24,065 nt of DNA. Origin: JBDTMC01 sp039934475. GTDB taxonomy: Bacteria > Acidobacteriota > Terriglobia > Bryobacterales > Bryobacteraceae. The stretch spans positions 1 through 24,065 of the forward strand of contig JBDTMC010000061.1 of the NCBI GenBank assembly GCA_039934475.1, given 5' to 3'. Of this stretch, positions 6,967 to 16,300 are shown one piece after another (position 1 is the first letter of the stretch; every line of letters begins with the position of its first letter). The notes beneath the pieces were generated by a model. The model worked only from the letters and a program-made list of their open reading frames with translations. It did no database searches and was not told the DNA's origin. Both the position numbers and the translations under genes were made by a program.

Positions 6967-7256
6967 GGGTATCTCCAAGGTCTATTAGATTTAGGCTTCT
7001 CATGACTAAAGCTTGTCATTGAAAAACCCGCCGATCGATGCCAAGTTGCACTTTCTTCCGCTAACTTAGTCGCAACCGACACTTGCCCACCAGCGATCGA
7101 AGACTGACCCATGACTCGTAGGGTCAACACTCTGGGGAAAAATAGACCGTTTCGCAAAATTATCGAGGATTTCTCTTGCAGCCGAACCTACCAAGCGTGT
7201 GCCGCAAGTAGGCTGAAGCTGACTGCCGCAAATCGTACACTACTCGCGACCGCTCA
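6967..7256. other. Intergenic gap with two inverted repeats
   Basis: No gene is supported in these 290 bases. It separates the end of the GspF/PilC gene from the hypothetical gene, both on the minus strand, so it should hold a terminator and a promoter. ATGAC/GTCAT arms lie at 7002-7006 and 7015-7019, about 35 bp upstream of the hypothetical gene's start. TGACCC/GGGTCA arms lie at 7105-7110 and 7121-7126. An imperfect hairpin with CCTAC/GTAGG arms lies at 7187-7212 and could end the GspF transcript. TGCCGCAA is present twice (7200-7207, 7224-7231). No convincing -35/-10 pair was found. Confidence 0.4.
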
Positions 7257-8468
7257 TCACCCCAGAGTGTCGGCGAGCGAGAAGATGGGCAGATACAAAG
7301 CGACAAGCACGAAGGCCACAAAGATACCCATGAAGATCATGATGGCCGGTTCGATCAGCGACAATACCGCGGTCATGCGGGTGGCGACGTCTTCCTCGTA
7401 AAACTCGGCAACACTGGCCAGCATCTGCGGGAGTGCGCCGGTAGACTCGCCGACCTCGATCATGTCGATGGCGAGGTGCGGGAAAATGCCGGTAGAGCTG
7501 AGGGACGACGACAGCGTCTGCCCTTCCTTCACCATTCGCTTCGACTTGTCGAGAGCCTTTTTCAACAGCGGCGTGCCAAGCGACTCCGCGGCCGTATCCA
7601 GTGCCTGCACCAGCGGGATGCCGCCCACCAGCAGGGTACCCAGCACACGCGCGAACTGCGCTACCTGGTATTTCACCCAGATATCGCCTAGCGCCGGCAC
7701 GCGGAGCTTCACTGAATCGATCTTCAGCTGTGCGGCCTCGTTGCGTGCCCAGAAACGGAAAGCAACCACCAGGCCCGCCAGCACGCCCGCAGCCAGCAGA
7801 ATGTAACTCCGCGCCGTGGTTCCCACCGCAATCAGGATCCGCGTCATCGCCGGTAACTGCGCCGACATGCTGCTATAAAGCTGGGCGAAGTTCGGCACCA
7901 CGTACGTCACCAGGAAGACGATCATGATGACCACCATCACGATCAAAATCGTGGGATACATCAACGACAGCAGGATCTTCTTGCGCACCGACAGTGCCAG
8001 CTTTTGGTAGGTGACGTAGCGTTCCAGCACCTCAGTCAACGCGCCGCTCTTCTCGCCGGCCAGGATGCTGGTGTTGTACATGGGCGGGAAGACACCCTGA
8101 TGCGCGAAAGCGTCCGACAGCAGCGCGCCGGTTCTCACTTCATCGCGTACGGCCTTCACGTGCTGACCCAGTTTGGGGTCTGTCAACCGGTCCGCCAGAA
8201 GGTCCAGACCCTTCAGGATGGGCAGGCCGGCCTTGATCAGCGTGACAAATTGCTGGTTGAAGATAAGGAACTTCTCCATGTCCAGCTTTTTGCTGCGTGA
8301 GCCCATGCCCGCGCCGAAGCCCGCCAGATCGCGGCGCGGCCGGATGGAATAGATGAGGTAGCCCTGCGACGTGAAGCGGTCGCGCAGCTCCTGTTCGCTG
8401 CCGGCCTCAGCCACCTGCTGGCGGATCTCGCCGCGCGGGTCGGCGTATTTCAGCATGAACTCCGGCAT
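7257..8468 (-). CDS. GspF/PilC-family inner-membrane platform protein
   Basis: The 403 residues are the normal length for type II secretion GspF or type IV pilus PilC. An N-terminal cytoplasmic domain (about 1-60) is followed by two T2SSF repeats at about 68-190 and 272-394. Each repeat has the family signature: LAGEKSGALTEVLER (136-150) and IEVGESTGALPQML (337-350). Membrane segments lie at about 165-191, 221-240 and 372-397. In these machines the protein sits in the inner membrane and links the assembly ATPase to the growing pilus or pseudopilus. The ATPase and pseudopilin genes are not in this window, so GspF and PilC cannot be told apart. The ATG is two bases after the LolA stop, so it is probably co-transcribed with lolA. 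Confidence 0.93.
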   Translation of the reverse strand: MPEFMLKYADPRGEIRQQVAEAGSEQELRDRFTSQGYLIYSIRPRRDLAGFGAGMGSRSKKLDMEKFLIFNQQFVTLIKAGLPILKGLDLLADRLTDPKLGQHVKAVRDEVRTGALLSDAFAHQGVFPPMYNTSILAGEKSGALTEVLERYVTYQKLALSVRKKILLSLMYPTILIVMVVIMIVFLVTYVVPNFAQLYSSMSAQLPAMTRILIAVGTTARSYILLAAGVLAGLVVAFRFWARNEAAQLKIDSVKLRVPALGDIWVKYQVAQFARVLGTLLVGGIPLVQALDTAAESLGTPLLKKALDKSKRMVKEGQTLSSSLSSTGIFPHLAIDMIEVGESTGALPQMLASVAEFYEEDVATRMTAVLSLIEPAIMIFMGIFVAFVLVALYLPIFSLADTLG

Positions 8469-8470
8469 GG

Positions 8471-9130
8471 CTAGTTGGAACCCTCTCCCATGGTCTCCGA
8501 TTCCACTAATTGTGCGCCGGCGGGCAACTTGAATTCGAACAGTTTGTCGCTCATGCGCGGGTTGATGTGCTCTTGTGCGAAGCGGAATTCCACGGTCGCG
8601 TTATCCTGGCCGGTCACCACCAGACGGTTGATTTCGCCGGCCGCCGACACGGTAAAGTCAACGCTCGTGTAGGGGAGCCGGTCGCTCTTGGGAACCGCCT
8701 TGATGATGGTGCCTGCCGCCTCAGTCCGTGATTGGAAGTTGGTGAAATCGCGCTCGAAGTCCAACTTCCCGAGCAGGAACGCGAGCGGTGCGCGCATGTC
8801 CTCGCTCTCTTTCAAACGGGTTCGTTCCGCGCGATTGGTGGCGGGACTGTAGAAGTAGACGAACTTGCCGTCGGATTGAAACAGCTTGCCGGCCGGCGCG
8901 CTGTACTCCCACCGCATACGCCCTGGCTTGCGTAGATAGAGCGTGCCCTTTTCCGTTCGCGCGGCTTTGCCAGGTGCTATATATGTTTGTTCGAAAAGGA
9001 GTTCGATGGTTTTAGCGCTGTTGTAGCGTTTTTCCAGACCCTTCAGGAGCGGGGCCAGTTCGCCTGCCGCCGTCCATCCCGGCGACACGCCCAATACGGC
9101 CACGGCCATAGCCATCGCACAGCAACGCAT
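8471..9130 (-). CDS. lolA: Outer-membrane lipoprotein carrier LolA
   Basis: The protein has 219 residues with a signal peptide (about 1-22, ending GWTAAG). The body has the LolA pattern: LEKRYNSAKTIELLFEQTYI, GTLYLRKPGRMRWEYSAPAGKLFQSDGKFVYFYSPATNRAERT, MRAPLAFLLGKLDFERDF, and VDFTVSAAGEINRLVVTGQDNATVEFRF. The 'KPGRMRWEY' strand and 'sDGkxvyfYxP' are typical of the incomplete barrel that shields lipoprotein acyl chains while crossing the periplasm. Length agrees with the family (about 200-230). No clear ribosome binding site precedes the ATG. It is 37 bp downstream of guaB and almost touches the GspF/PilC gene. Confidence 0.85.
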   Translation of the reverse strand: MRCCAMAMAVAVLGVSPGWTAAGELAPLLKGLEKRYNSAKTIELLFEQTYIAPGKAARTEKGTLYLRKPGRMRWEYSAPAGKLFQSDGKFVYFYSPATNRAERTRLKESEDMRAPLAFLLGKLDFERDFTNFQSRTEAAGTIIKAVPKSDRLPYTSVDFTVSAAGEINRLVVTGQDNATVEFRFAQEHINPRMSDKLFEFKLPAGAQLVESETMGEGSN

Positions 9131-9167
9131 ATTAGTCTGACGCAGAAACGGGCCTCCGCGTTGAGGC

Positions 9168-10628
9168 TTAGCTCTGCTCCAACCGGTAGTTGGGGGCTTC
9201 CTTCGTGATGATCACGTCGTGAACGTGGCTCTCGCGGAGCCCTGCCACCGAGATACGAAGGAACTTCGCCTTCTCCTGCAATTCCCGAATCGTCTGCGCG
9301 CCGCAGTAGCCCATGCCGGATTTCAATCCACCCACAAGCTGATATACCAGGTCCGCCAGTATCCCCTTATAGGGGACACGGCCTTCGATACCTTCCGGCA
9401 CCAGCTTGCCCCCTGCGTCCTGCGCATACCGATCGGAACTGCCCTGCGACATCGCGCCGAGCGAACCCATTCCGCGGTAACTCTTGAACGTACGGCCCTG
9501 GTACAGGATGGTCTCGCCCGGGCTCTCTTCGGTGCCCGCCAGCAAGCTGCCGATCATGACGCAGTCCGCGCCTACAGCAATCGCTTTTGAAATATCGCCG
9601 GAGAATTTGATGCCGCCATCGGAGATCAGCGGCACGCCGGTGCCGCGAGTCGCCTTGGCACATTCGGAAATGGCCGTAATCTGTGGCACGCCGGCGCCGG
9701 AAACCACGCGCGTGGTGCAAATCGAACCCGGTCCGATGCCCACCTTCACGCCGTCCACGCCCAACTCAATCAGTTCGCGTGCGCCTTCGTACGTCGCTAC
9801 GTTGCCGGCGATCAGTTCCACGTCCGGCAGAGCGCGTTTCACGGCTATGATGGCTTCCATAACGCGTTCGCTATGGCCATGGGCGCTGTCGATGGCGAGC
9901 ACGTCCACTTTCTTCCGCACCAGTTCCTGCGCACGTTCCAGGAAATCGCCGCTCGAACCAAGCGCCGCACCCACGCGCAGGCGGCCTTGCGGGTCCTTCG
10001 CGGCGTTCGGATATTTCAGCTTCTTCTGGATATCCTTCACCGTGATCAGCCCCTTGAGGTAGTAATGCTCGTCCACCACCAGGAGCTTTTCGATGCGGTG
10101 CTTATGAAGAATCTGCTCGGCTTCTTCGAGCGTCGTCCCGACGGGGACGGTGATCAGGTTCTCCTTGGTCATCACGTCTTCCACCGGCAAGTCGTAGCGC
10201 GATTCAAAGCGCAGGTCGCGGTTGGTGAGGATACCCACCAGCTTCCCGGTCTTGGTCACCGGGACGCCGGAAATGCGGTACCGCTTCATCACCTCCAGCG
10301 CTTCGTAGATCCGCTGATGCGGTTCGATGGTCACCGGGTCGACAATCATGCCGCTCTCACTGCGCTTCACGCGGTCCACTTCTTCCGCCTGGCGCTCTAT
10401 GCTCATGTTGCGGTGGATGATGCCGATGCCGCCCTGCTGGGACAGCGCAATCGCGAGATGCGATTCGGTGACAGTGTCCATGGCCGCACTGACAATCGGG
10501 ATGTTCAACGCGATGCGGCGGGTAAGCCAAGTGCGCGTGTCGGCCTGCGCAGGGATGACGGAGCTGCGGGCCGGGACGAGGATGACGTCATCAAACGTCA
10601 GACCCTCTGGAATTTGATCTGGAACCAT
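9168..10628 (-). CDS. guaB: IMP dehydrogenase
   Basis: This enzyme oxidises IMP to XMP with NAD+, the committed step of GMP synthesis. With ATG 10628 the product has 486 residues, the usual length; an upstream TTG (10664) would add 12 unusual residues. The N-terminus LTFDDVILVPARSSV is typical. Two CBS domains occupy about residues 95-205 (MIVDPVTIEPHQ, ISGVPVTKTGKLVGILTNRDLRF, KLLVVDEHYYLKGLITVKDI). The catalytic domain shows DSAHGHS, GNVAT, GIGPGSICTTR with the nucleophile Cys304, DGGIKFSGDI, GSLLAGTEESPGE and the flap YRGMGSLGAM. All key residues are present. A TATGAT box at 10641-10646 (-) lies 12 bases before the ATG, so it may also have its own promoter inside the run. Confidence 0.97.
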   Translation of the reverse strand: MVPDQIPEGLTFDDVILVPARSSVIPAQADTRTWLTRRIALNIPIVSAAMDTVTESHLAIALSQQGGIGIIHRNMSIERQAEEVDRVKRSESGMIVDPVTIEPHQRIYEALEVMKRYRISGVPVTKTGKLVGILTNRDLRFESRYDLPVEDVMTKENLITVPVGTTLEEAEQILHKHRIEKLLVVDEHYYLKGLITVKDIQKKLKYPNAAKDPQGRLRVGAALGSSGDFLERAQELVRKKVDVLAIDSAHGHSERVMEAIIAVKRALPDVELIAGNVATYEGARELIELGVDGVKVGIGPGSICTTRVVSGAGVPQITAISECAKATRGTGVPLISDGGIKFSGDISKAIAVGADCVMIGSLLAGTEESPGETILYQGRTFKSYRGMGSLGAMSQGSSDRYAQDAGGKLVPEGIEGRVPYKGILADLVYQLVGGLKSGMGYCGAQTIRELQEKAKFLRISVAGLRESHVHDVIITKEAPNYRLEQS

Positions 10629-10660
10629 GGGGTTATTCCCATCATAACAGTGGCGCTGGG

Positions 10661-11611
10661 TCAATCCGGGCGAGTGACGCCTTTGGCGGCGTCCGTCCGG
10701 CGCAATTCGTCGAACAGGCTCAGTTCGCCGGGTGCCCGTGGATCCTCGCGCCGCCGGTAGATGCGGGCCAGGGCGTAGTGCGGATCGGGGTACGTCGGGT
10801 CGAGCCGTGCCGCTTGCTCGAATTCGGCAATAGCCTCTTCACCACGCGGGCCTTTCTCCAGCACCTGCCCCAGGCGATGATGTGCCACCGGAACCCGGGA
10901 ATCGATGGCGATGGCTTCCCGCAGGCGCCTTTCGGCTTCCTCTAGACGACCGGAACGCAGCAGCAGTGTGCCGAGGTTGATCGACGGCCAGGGAGAATGA
11001 CCGGACTGCTCCCGGTTCAGCTTGATCGCCTCTTCAAACGCGCGGGTCGCTTCCTCCGGGTTGCCCTGCGCGGCCAGCGACAAGCCGAGCTGGTCATGCG
11101 CCTTCACCACGGTAGGGTCAAGCTGAACAGCCTTCCGCGCCTGGTTTACTGCGATCTCGATGTTCATTTTGCGATAGGCGAGACGGGAGAGCCAATACGG
11201 ATACAGCGCGTTAGACGGGGCTGTTTGTGCCAGTTGTTCAAAGACCGGACGCGCTTGATCTTGGCGGTGAATGGTGACGTAAGATAGCGCCAGCAGATAA
11301 CGGCTTCGCTCATCCAGCGGCGCAACCAGCTGCGCTTTCTTCAAGACCACGATGCTGTTGACGTGCTTCCCGTCGAGGAAGAGGACGTTGGCAAGGGCCA
11401 CCAGGATGGGCTGCGATCGCGGACTGCGTTTTGCTTCTTCCGCTAGTAGCTGCTCGGCTGTGACAAGATCGTGCGATCCGACTGCCGATTGAATCGCCGA
11501 TCGCTTTGCCGCTTCGATGGGCAGCGACGAGATGAGGTTCGGCCGGAGTTCCGCCTGTTCCTGGGCCCACAGACCGGCAGCGGCGAAAAAGAGGAGGGCC
11601 CACCGCGTCAT
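10661..11611 (-). CDS. Secreted TPR-repeat protein
   Basis: The protein has 316 residues starting at ATG 11611; an upstream GTG would place seven residues before the signal peptide and would lie on the predicted -10 box. The signal peptide is about 1-17 (WALLFFAAAGLWAQ). The rest is a series of tetratricopeptide repeats: VALANVLFLDGKHVNSIVVLKKAQLVAP, YLLALSYVTIHRQDQARPVFEQLAQTAP, AHDQLGLSLAAQGNPEEATRAFEEAIKLN, INLGTLLLRSGRLEEAERRLREAIAIDS and HHRLGQVLEKGPRGEEAIAEFEQAARLDP. Such solenoids hold protein partners; the partner is unknown. It is the first gene of a minus-strand run with guaB 32 bp downstream, and it diverges from another secreted TPR gene 61 bp away. Confidence 0.85.
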   Translation of the reverse strand: MTRWALLFFAAAGLWAQEQAELRPNLISSLPIEAAKRSAIQSAVGSHDLVTAEQLLAEEAKRSPRSQPILVALANVLFLDGKHVNSIVVLKKAQLVAPLDERSRYLLALSYVTIHRQDQARPVFEQLAQTAPSNALYPYWLSRLAYRKMNIEIAVNQARKAVQLDPTVVKAHDQLGLSLAAQGNPEEATRAFEEAIKLNREQSGHSPWPSINLGTLLLRSGRLEEAERRLREAIAIDSRVPVAHHRLGQVLEKGPRGEEAIAEFEQAARLDPTYPDPHYALARIYRRREDPRAPGELSLFDELRRTDAAKGVTRPD

Positions 11612-11617
11612 GCAGAC

Positions 11618-11646
11618 ACTGTAATGGCACACCCCGCGTCCGTCAA
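11618..11646 (-). promoter_or_regulatory. Predicted promoter, possibly leaderless, for the TPR-guaB run
   Basis: On the minus strand TTGACG (11646-11641) is separated by exactly 17 bases from TACAGT (11623-11618). The -10 box ends six bases before ATG 11611, so the transcription start would fall on or next to the start codon. No ribosome binding site is present. Confidence 0.6.
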
Positions 11647-11654
11647 GCTCGGGC

Positions 11655-11660
11655 TATAAT
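11655..11660 (+). promoter_or_regulatory. TATAAT -10 box upstream of the TPR gene
   Basis: A consensus -10 hexamer ends 12 bases before ATG 11673. The start site would leave a leader of only about six bases and no ribosome binding site. No -35 match is seen at the right spacing. It faces away from the divergent promoter at 11618-11646. Confidence 0.5.
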
Positions 11661-11672
11661 CGACGCTTCACG

Positions 11673-13235
11673 ATGCGCGTTGCATCTCTCCTTCCCGGCG
11701 TCCTTCTGTCTCTGGCAGTCTTTGCGGCGCCGCAGGCCACACCTCCAGTTGAACAACGGCTTGTCGCCGTTCAACAGGCCATTCAGTCCGGTGACATGGC
11801 GCAGGCGCGCCAAGGTTTGACTGCGCTATTACAACAGGCGCCCGCGGATCCACGTATTCTTAACCTCCTCGGCGTTGTCGAGGCGCGAGAAAATAATTTC
11901 GCCGCCGCGGAAGCGGCCTTCCAAAAAGCGATTCGATCGGTGCCTCAATTTGAGGGCGCTTACCTCAATCTCGGGCGACTCTATCAGGAACATACGGATC
12001 AACCGCAAGCGCAGCAAAAGTCTCTCAACACGTATCAGAAGCTGCTGCTACTGCAGCCCAATCAGCTGGAAGCGAACTATCAGGCGGCGACGTTGCTTTT
12101 TCGGCTTGGCTCCTACTCGCCATCCTTGGAGCGCCTGGCGCACCTGCCCAAAGAGGCGCAACAACGCGCGCCGGCCTTGGCTTTGCGCTGCGCCAACAAT
12201 GCCGGATTGAATCGTATGGCAGCCGCCGAGTCAGCCGGCGCGCAACTGCTTGGCGCGCCCGACGTAAGCGAAGAAGACATCGCCGGTGTCATCCCCACGC
12301 TTGTCGACCATAAGGCCGGCGCGCTGGCGGCAAAGTTGCTTGACGGGTTGGTCCAGCGGCGCCTGGCATCGCCGCGATCGCTGCGCATGCTCGCCTCGGT
12401 ACAGGAACGGCGCGGCCTTTTCAAGGAAGAGCGTACGGCGCTGGATCAGGTTGTACAAGCGGAAGGGGCATCGCCCGCATTGCTCATCTCTTTGGCTCGT
12501 GCCGCATATCGCAGCGGCGATCCGGAGGGCGCTGCCGGGTACCTCGCGCATGCCAGGGACTTGGAACCAGCGAACGCAGCCATTCACTTTTCCTTCGGCA
12601 TCATTTGCGTCGAACTGAAACTGCCGCCTGAAGCGAAGGCGTCGCTCTCAGAAGCTGTGCGTCTCGATCCAAACAATCCCTACTATCACTACGCACTGGC
12701 AGCCGTGCTGCTACATCAACGGGAAGCGGACGCAGCCATTCTCCACTTCCAGAAGTACCGCGATGCGTTTCCCGACGATCCGCGCGGGCGTTTCGCGCTG
12801 GGAGTCGCTTACTTCGAGGCAGATCAAAACGAGTCTGCGGCGAAGGAATTCTCGGCGATTGCAGCACGGCCCGAAACCCGCGCCGGCGCGGAGTTGTACC
12901 TCGGGCGTCTGGCAATGCGCGACGAACGCGAGGCAGACGCGTTACCGCATTTTCAACGAGCGATTCGCGCCAACCCTAACGGCCCCGACGCTCACGCCGA
13001 GTCGGCACTGATCCACATCCATCGCAACGAGTTCTCCTCAGCGCAACGCGAACTAGACGATGCGCTGAAAATCGAGCCCGATAATCACCTCGTCAACCTG
13101 CGCCTGCTGTTGCTCTATCAGAGAACAAAAGACTCGCGGGCCGTAGCGCAGGCGAAGCGTGTGGAAGAGCTTCAGAAGGTCGGGGAAGAGAAGGAACGAT
13201 TGCTCTTGCGGTCCCTCGAAATCCGCGCTTATTGA
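11673..13235 (+). CDS. Secreted TPR-repeat protein
   Basis: The protein has 520 residues with an N-terminal signal peptide (about 1-20, LLPGVLLSLAVFAAPQA) and a long TPR array over almost all the rest. Clear units include ILNLLGVVEARENNFAAAEAAFQKAIRSVP, AYLNLGRLYQEH, IHFSFGIICVELKLPPEAKASLSEAVRLDP, YHYALAAVLLHQREADAAILHFQKY, FALGVAYFEADQNESAAKEFSAIAA and AESALIHIHRNEFSSAQRELDDALKIEP. Acidobacterial genomes carry many such periplasmic TPR proteins with unassigned roles, presumably as interaction scaffolds. It precedes the TonB-dependent receptor by about 120 bp on the same strand, so the two may be functionally linked. Start chosen because the signal peptide begins there and a -10 box lies just upstream. 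Confidence 0.85.
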   Translation: MRVASLLPGVLLSLAVFAAPQATPPVEQRLVAVQQAIQSGDMAQARQGLTALLQQAPADPRILNLLGVVEARENNFAAAEAAFQKAIRSVPQFEGAYLNLGRLYQEHTDQPQAQQKSLNTYQKLLLLQPNQLEANYQAATLLFRLGSYSPSLERLAHLPKEAQQRAPALALRCANNAGLNRMAAAESAGAQLLGAPDVSEEDIAGVIPTLVDHKAGALAAKLLDGLVQRRLASPRSLRMLASVQERRGLFKEERTALDQVVQAEGASPALLISLARAAYRSGDPEGAAGYLAHARDLEPANAAIHFSFGIICVELKLPPEAKASLSEAVRLDPNNPYYHYALAAVLLHQREADAAILHFQKYRDAFPDDPRGRFALGVAYFEADQNESAAKEFSAIAARPETRAGAELYLGRLAMRDEREADALPHFQRAIRANPNGPDAHAESALIHIHRNEFSSAQRELDDALKIEPDNHLVNLRLLLLYQRTKDSRAVAQAKRVEELQKVGEEKERLLLRSLEIRAY

Positions 13236-13347
13236 GGCTTTTAGATCGTAATTGCCTTTACAAACCATACAAAATAGTCGACAAAACTCTTGACCTTCCA
13301 AACCAATCGTGGCAACCTCTTCTACACCTGGGGATTTAACCAGCACT

Positions 13348-13353
13348 GGGAGG
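13348..13353 (+). promoter_or_regulatory. Ribosome binding site for a TTG start
   Basis: GGGAGG lies five bases before TTG 13359. It supports that start for the TonB-dependent receptor, since the signal peptide begins immediately after; the longer frame from TTG 13290 has no comparable site. Confidence 0.55.
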
Positions 13354-13358
13354 GTCAT

Positions 13359-16300
13359 TTGACTCAGCTTTCTCGGCACGCAGTCCTTTCCCTTGTCCTG
13401 ATCGGCGTAACGGCCGTTCCGACTCTAGCGCAAGGTACGAGGGCGTCCATCAGCGGTCAGGTCCAGGATCAAACTGGCGCATCTGTTCCGCTGGCTGTCG
13501 TCTCTCTTCGCTCCATCAACACCAATTCGGTGGTCAAGGCAGTAGCAGGTTCAGATGGGTTTTACGGCATACCCAACCTCGTGCCTGGTATGTACGAAAT
13601 GTCGGTTGAAGCAAAAGGCTTTCGAGTCTACCGGCAAACGGGAGTCACCGTAAATATCGATCAGCAAGTGCGCATCGACGTACCTTTGGAAGTAGGCAGC
13701 ACCGCCGAAGTGGTGGAGGTTACCGCCAATGCATCTCAGTTGAATTTCGAATCTCCGGTGCAAAAGGGCAGCATTCAGCCGGGAATTCTCGAAGAATTGC
13801 CGCTCATTCTTGGCGGTCACACGCGAAGCGCGGTGGCCTTCGCCCGGCTATTGCCTGGCGTGACAACCGGCGGCGATGAAGACAAACTGAACTTCAACAC
13901 GCGCATCAACGGCGGCACTAACGAGACCGACGAGGCGTTGTTGGACGGTGTTTCCATTGTCGATGGGTCGCTAGGGCAGAACGGCATTGCTCTCGCCGTC
14001 ACAGGCCACCCCATGTCACCCGAAGCAATTCAGGAAATCACGCTGTTGACGGCCAACTACGACGCCCAGTATGGGTACACGTCGTCGTCGGTAATGACCG
14101 CAGTGACGAAGTCCGGCGGCAATACTTTCCACGGAACAGCGTACTATCTCGGACACAACTCTAGCCTCAATGCGCGCCCTTGGGGCGTGACCAACCGTCC
14201 GAAAGACAACGAACACGATTTCGGTTGGAACATCGGCGGTCCCATTAAGCTCCCGCTGTTCACCGGCGGCAGAAGGAAAAGCTTTTTCTTCGTCAACTAC
14301 GAAGGCTTCCGGCTAAGAGGCTCCAGCAGTTCACCCAAATACACCGTCCCCACATCACAACAGCGGAGTGGAGACTTTAGTGACTGGCCCGCGCCGATCT
14401 ACGATCCTGCAACCACCCGCGTGAACCCGAATTTCAACTCTTCTCAGCCCACTGGCGCAGGTAACCTGCCCTTCCTGCGCGACCAGTTTATGGGCTGCGA
14501 CGGCTCGCATCCGAACGTAATCTGTGCGAATGATCCGCGCCTTGCCGGTGGCGCCGCGGGGGCTTGGCTCAAGTACCTTCCTCAAGCAAATCTACCGGGT
14601 GTGATTTCCAACTACACGCCGCCTACGCCCATCAGCGAAAGCGTCAACGCGGATAGCACCGTGCTGGACATCAAGGGAGACACGTACTGGCGCGACAAAG
14701 ACCATTTCACGGCCACGGTTCACTACTTTGGCTCTTTCGGCAACAGCCAGCATGTGTTTCCCGAGCAGATTGCCAGTGAAGGCTACCGGGATCCCAACTA
14801 CAATTTCGCTAACCGCGGCAACTGGGATCACATCTTCAAGCCCAACCTCATCAACACCTTCAACATTGGCTACAACGACATTCTGTCGGTGATCCGCTGC
14901 GTGGACGTCGGCTTCGCCGATCTGTTCCCGAAGATTCCCGGTGTGTTAAACAACAAGCTGCCTCCGTCCATCGGCATTGAGGGCTATCGCGGCTTTGGCT
15001 GTAATTCCGACGGCGAGACAACGCGTCCCGCATGGCTCCTCAACGATCAGTTGGTTTGGGTGAAGGGCCGCCACACTCTCACGTTCGGCGGCGAATATCG
15101 CGCCTTGCAGGACAAGGAACGCGACCAGGGAAATGCGTCAGGATCGCTCTCCTTCTCCAATCTCACCACCGGACTGCGCGGCATCCAGAGCGGCAACGGC
15201 TTTGCGAGCTTCCTTCTCGGAGACGTCTCCACGGCCAGCCTCTACGTGCCTACGTTGGCTACACAGTATATTCGCCAGAAGTACATCGCCAGCCACATCA
15301 ATGACAGTTGGAAAGCAACGTCCAAACTGACCCTCACCTTGGGGTTGCGCTGGGACATCTCAACTCCCACCCGCGAGAAGTACGACCATTGGTCGTTCAT
15401 CAACCCGACGCTCGCCAATCCGGCTGCGGGCGGCAGACCGGGTGCGCTGGTGTTCGCCGGTGACGTCGCCGGGTCCAATCCAGCCAGTTTCGGCAAGCCC
15501 TATCCCGAGAGCATTTACTACAAGGCTTTTGCACCGCGCGTCGGCTTTGCCTATGCGCTCGGGCAGAAGACTGTAGTTCGCGGCGGCTATGGCATCTTCT
15601 ACCAACCCCTCAGCTATCCTGGTTGGAATTCGGGTGTCAGCGGGGGCCGCGATGGGTTCAATACCAGCGTCGTCCTCAGCAGTACCGATGGCGGCATCAC
15701 GCCTGCCACACTCATCAGCAAAGGCTTCAGCGGTGCGCAATACACGGCGCCTCCCTTCTTTGACCTCTCTTTTGACAACGGAAAATATCCCGGCGCCTAT
15801 CGCGAGTTCAATAAAGGCCGGCTGCCCTACTCGCAACAGTGGAACCTCACCATCGAGCATCAGTTTGCCAACGACTTCCACCTCACCGCAGCCTATGTCG
15901 GGAACAAAGGAACTCACCTCATCTCCGGTATCGCAGCCACTAATGTCCTCAACCCCAGCTTGCTCTCGATGGGTAACGGGCTCTACGATCAGTTCTCCTC
16001 CGGGCAAAGCACTCTGAATGGTGTCTCCGTGCCGTATGCCGGATGGTTCGATCAGATGACCAACGGCCAATGCCAGCCCACAGTGGCGCAGGCTTTACTG
16101 CCGTTCCCGCAGTTCTGCGGAGGGCTGACGGCTCTCAATGAGAACGGAGGCTTCTCCTCTTATCATTCCTTCCAGGCGAAGGGCGAAAAGCGGCTTACGA
16201 AGGGGTTCATGTTCCTCGCCTCATACACCTGGAGCAAGTTCATCAGCAGCGGCATCGATCAGCAGTTCGGCGCCGGCTCTGACCAATACTCCGGCTTGTT

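Noticed and set aside
7187..7212. CCTAC/GTAGG hairpin as terminator of the GspF/PilC gene
   Set aside because: The stem is broken by an internal loop and lacks a T-tract; kept only as a remark for the gap.
9873..10760. Plus-strand open frame opposite guaB
   Set aside because: The minus strand holds every conserved IMP dehydrogenase motif; the antisense translation has no recognisable domain.
13235..13358. Promoter in the gap before the TonB-dependent receptor
   Set aside because: Some AT-rich bases and TTGACC occur, but no -35/-10 pair with acceptable spacing could be placed.
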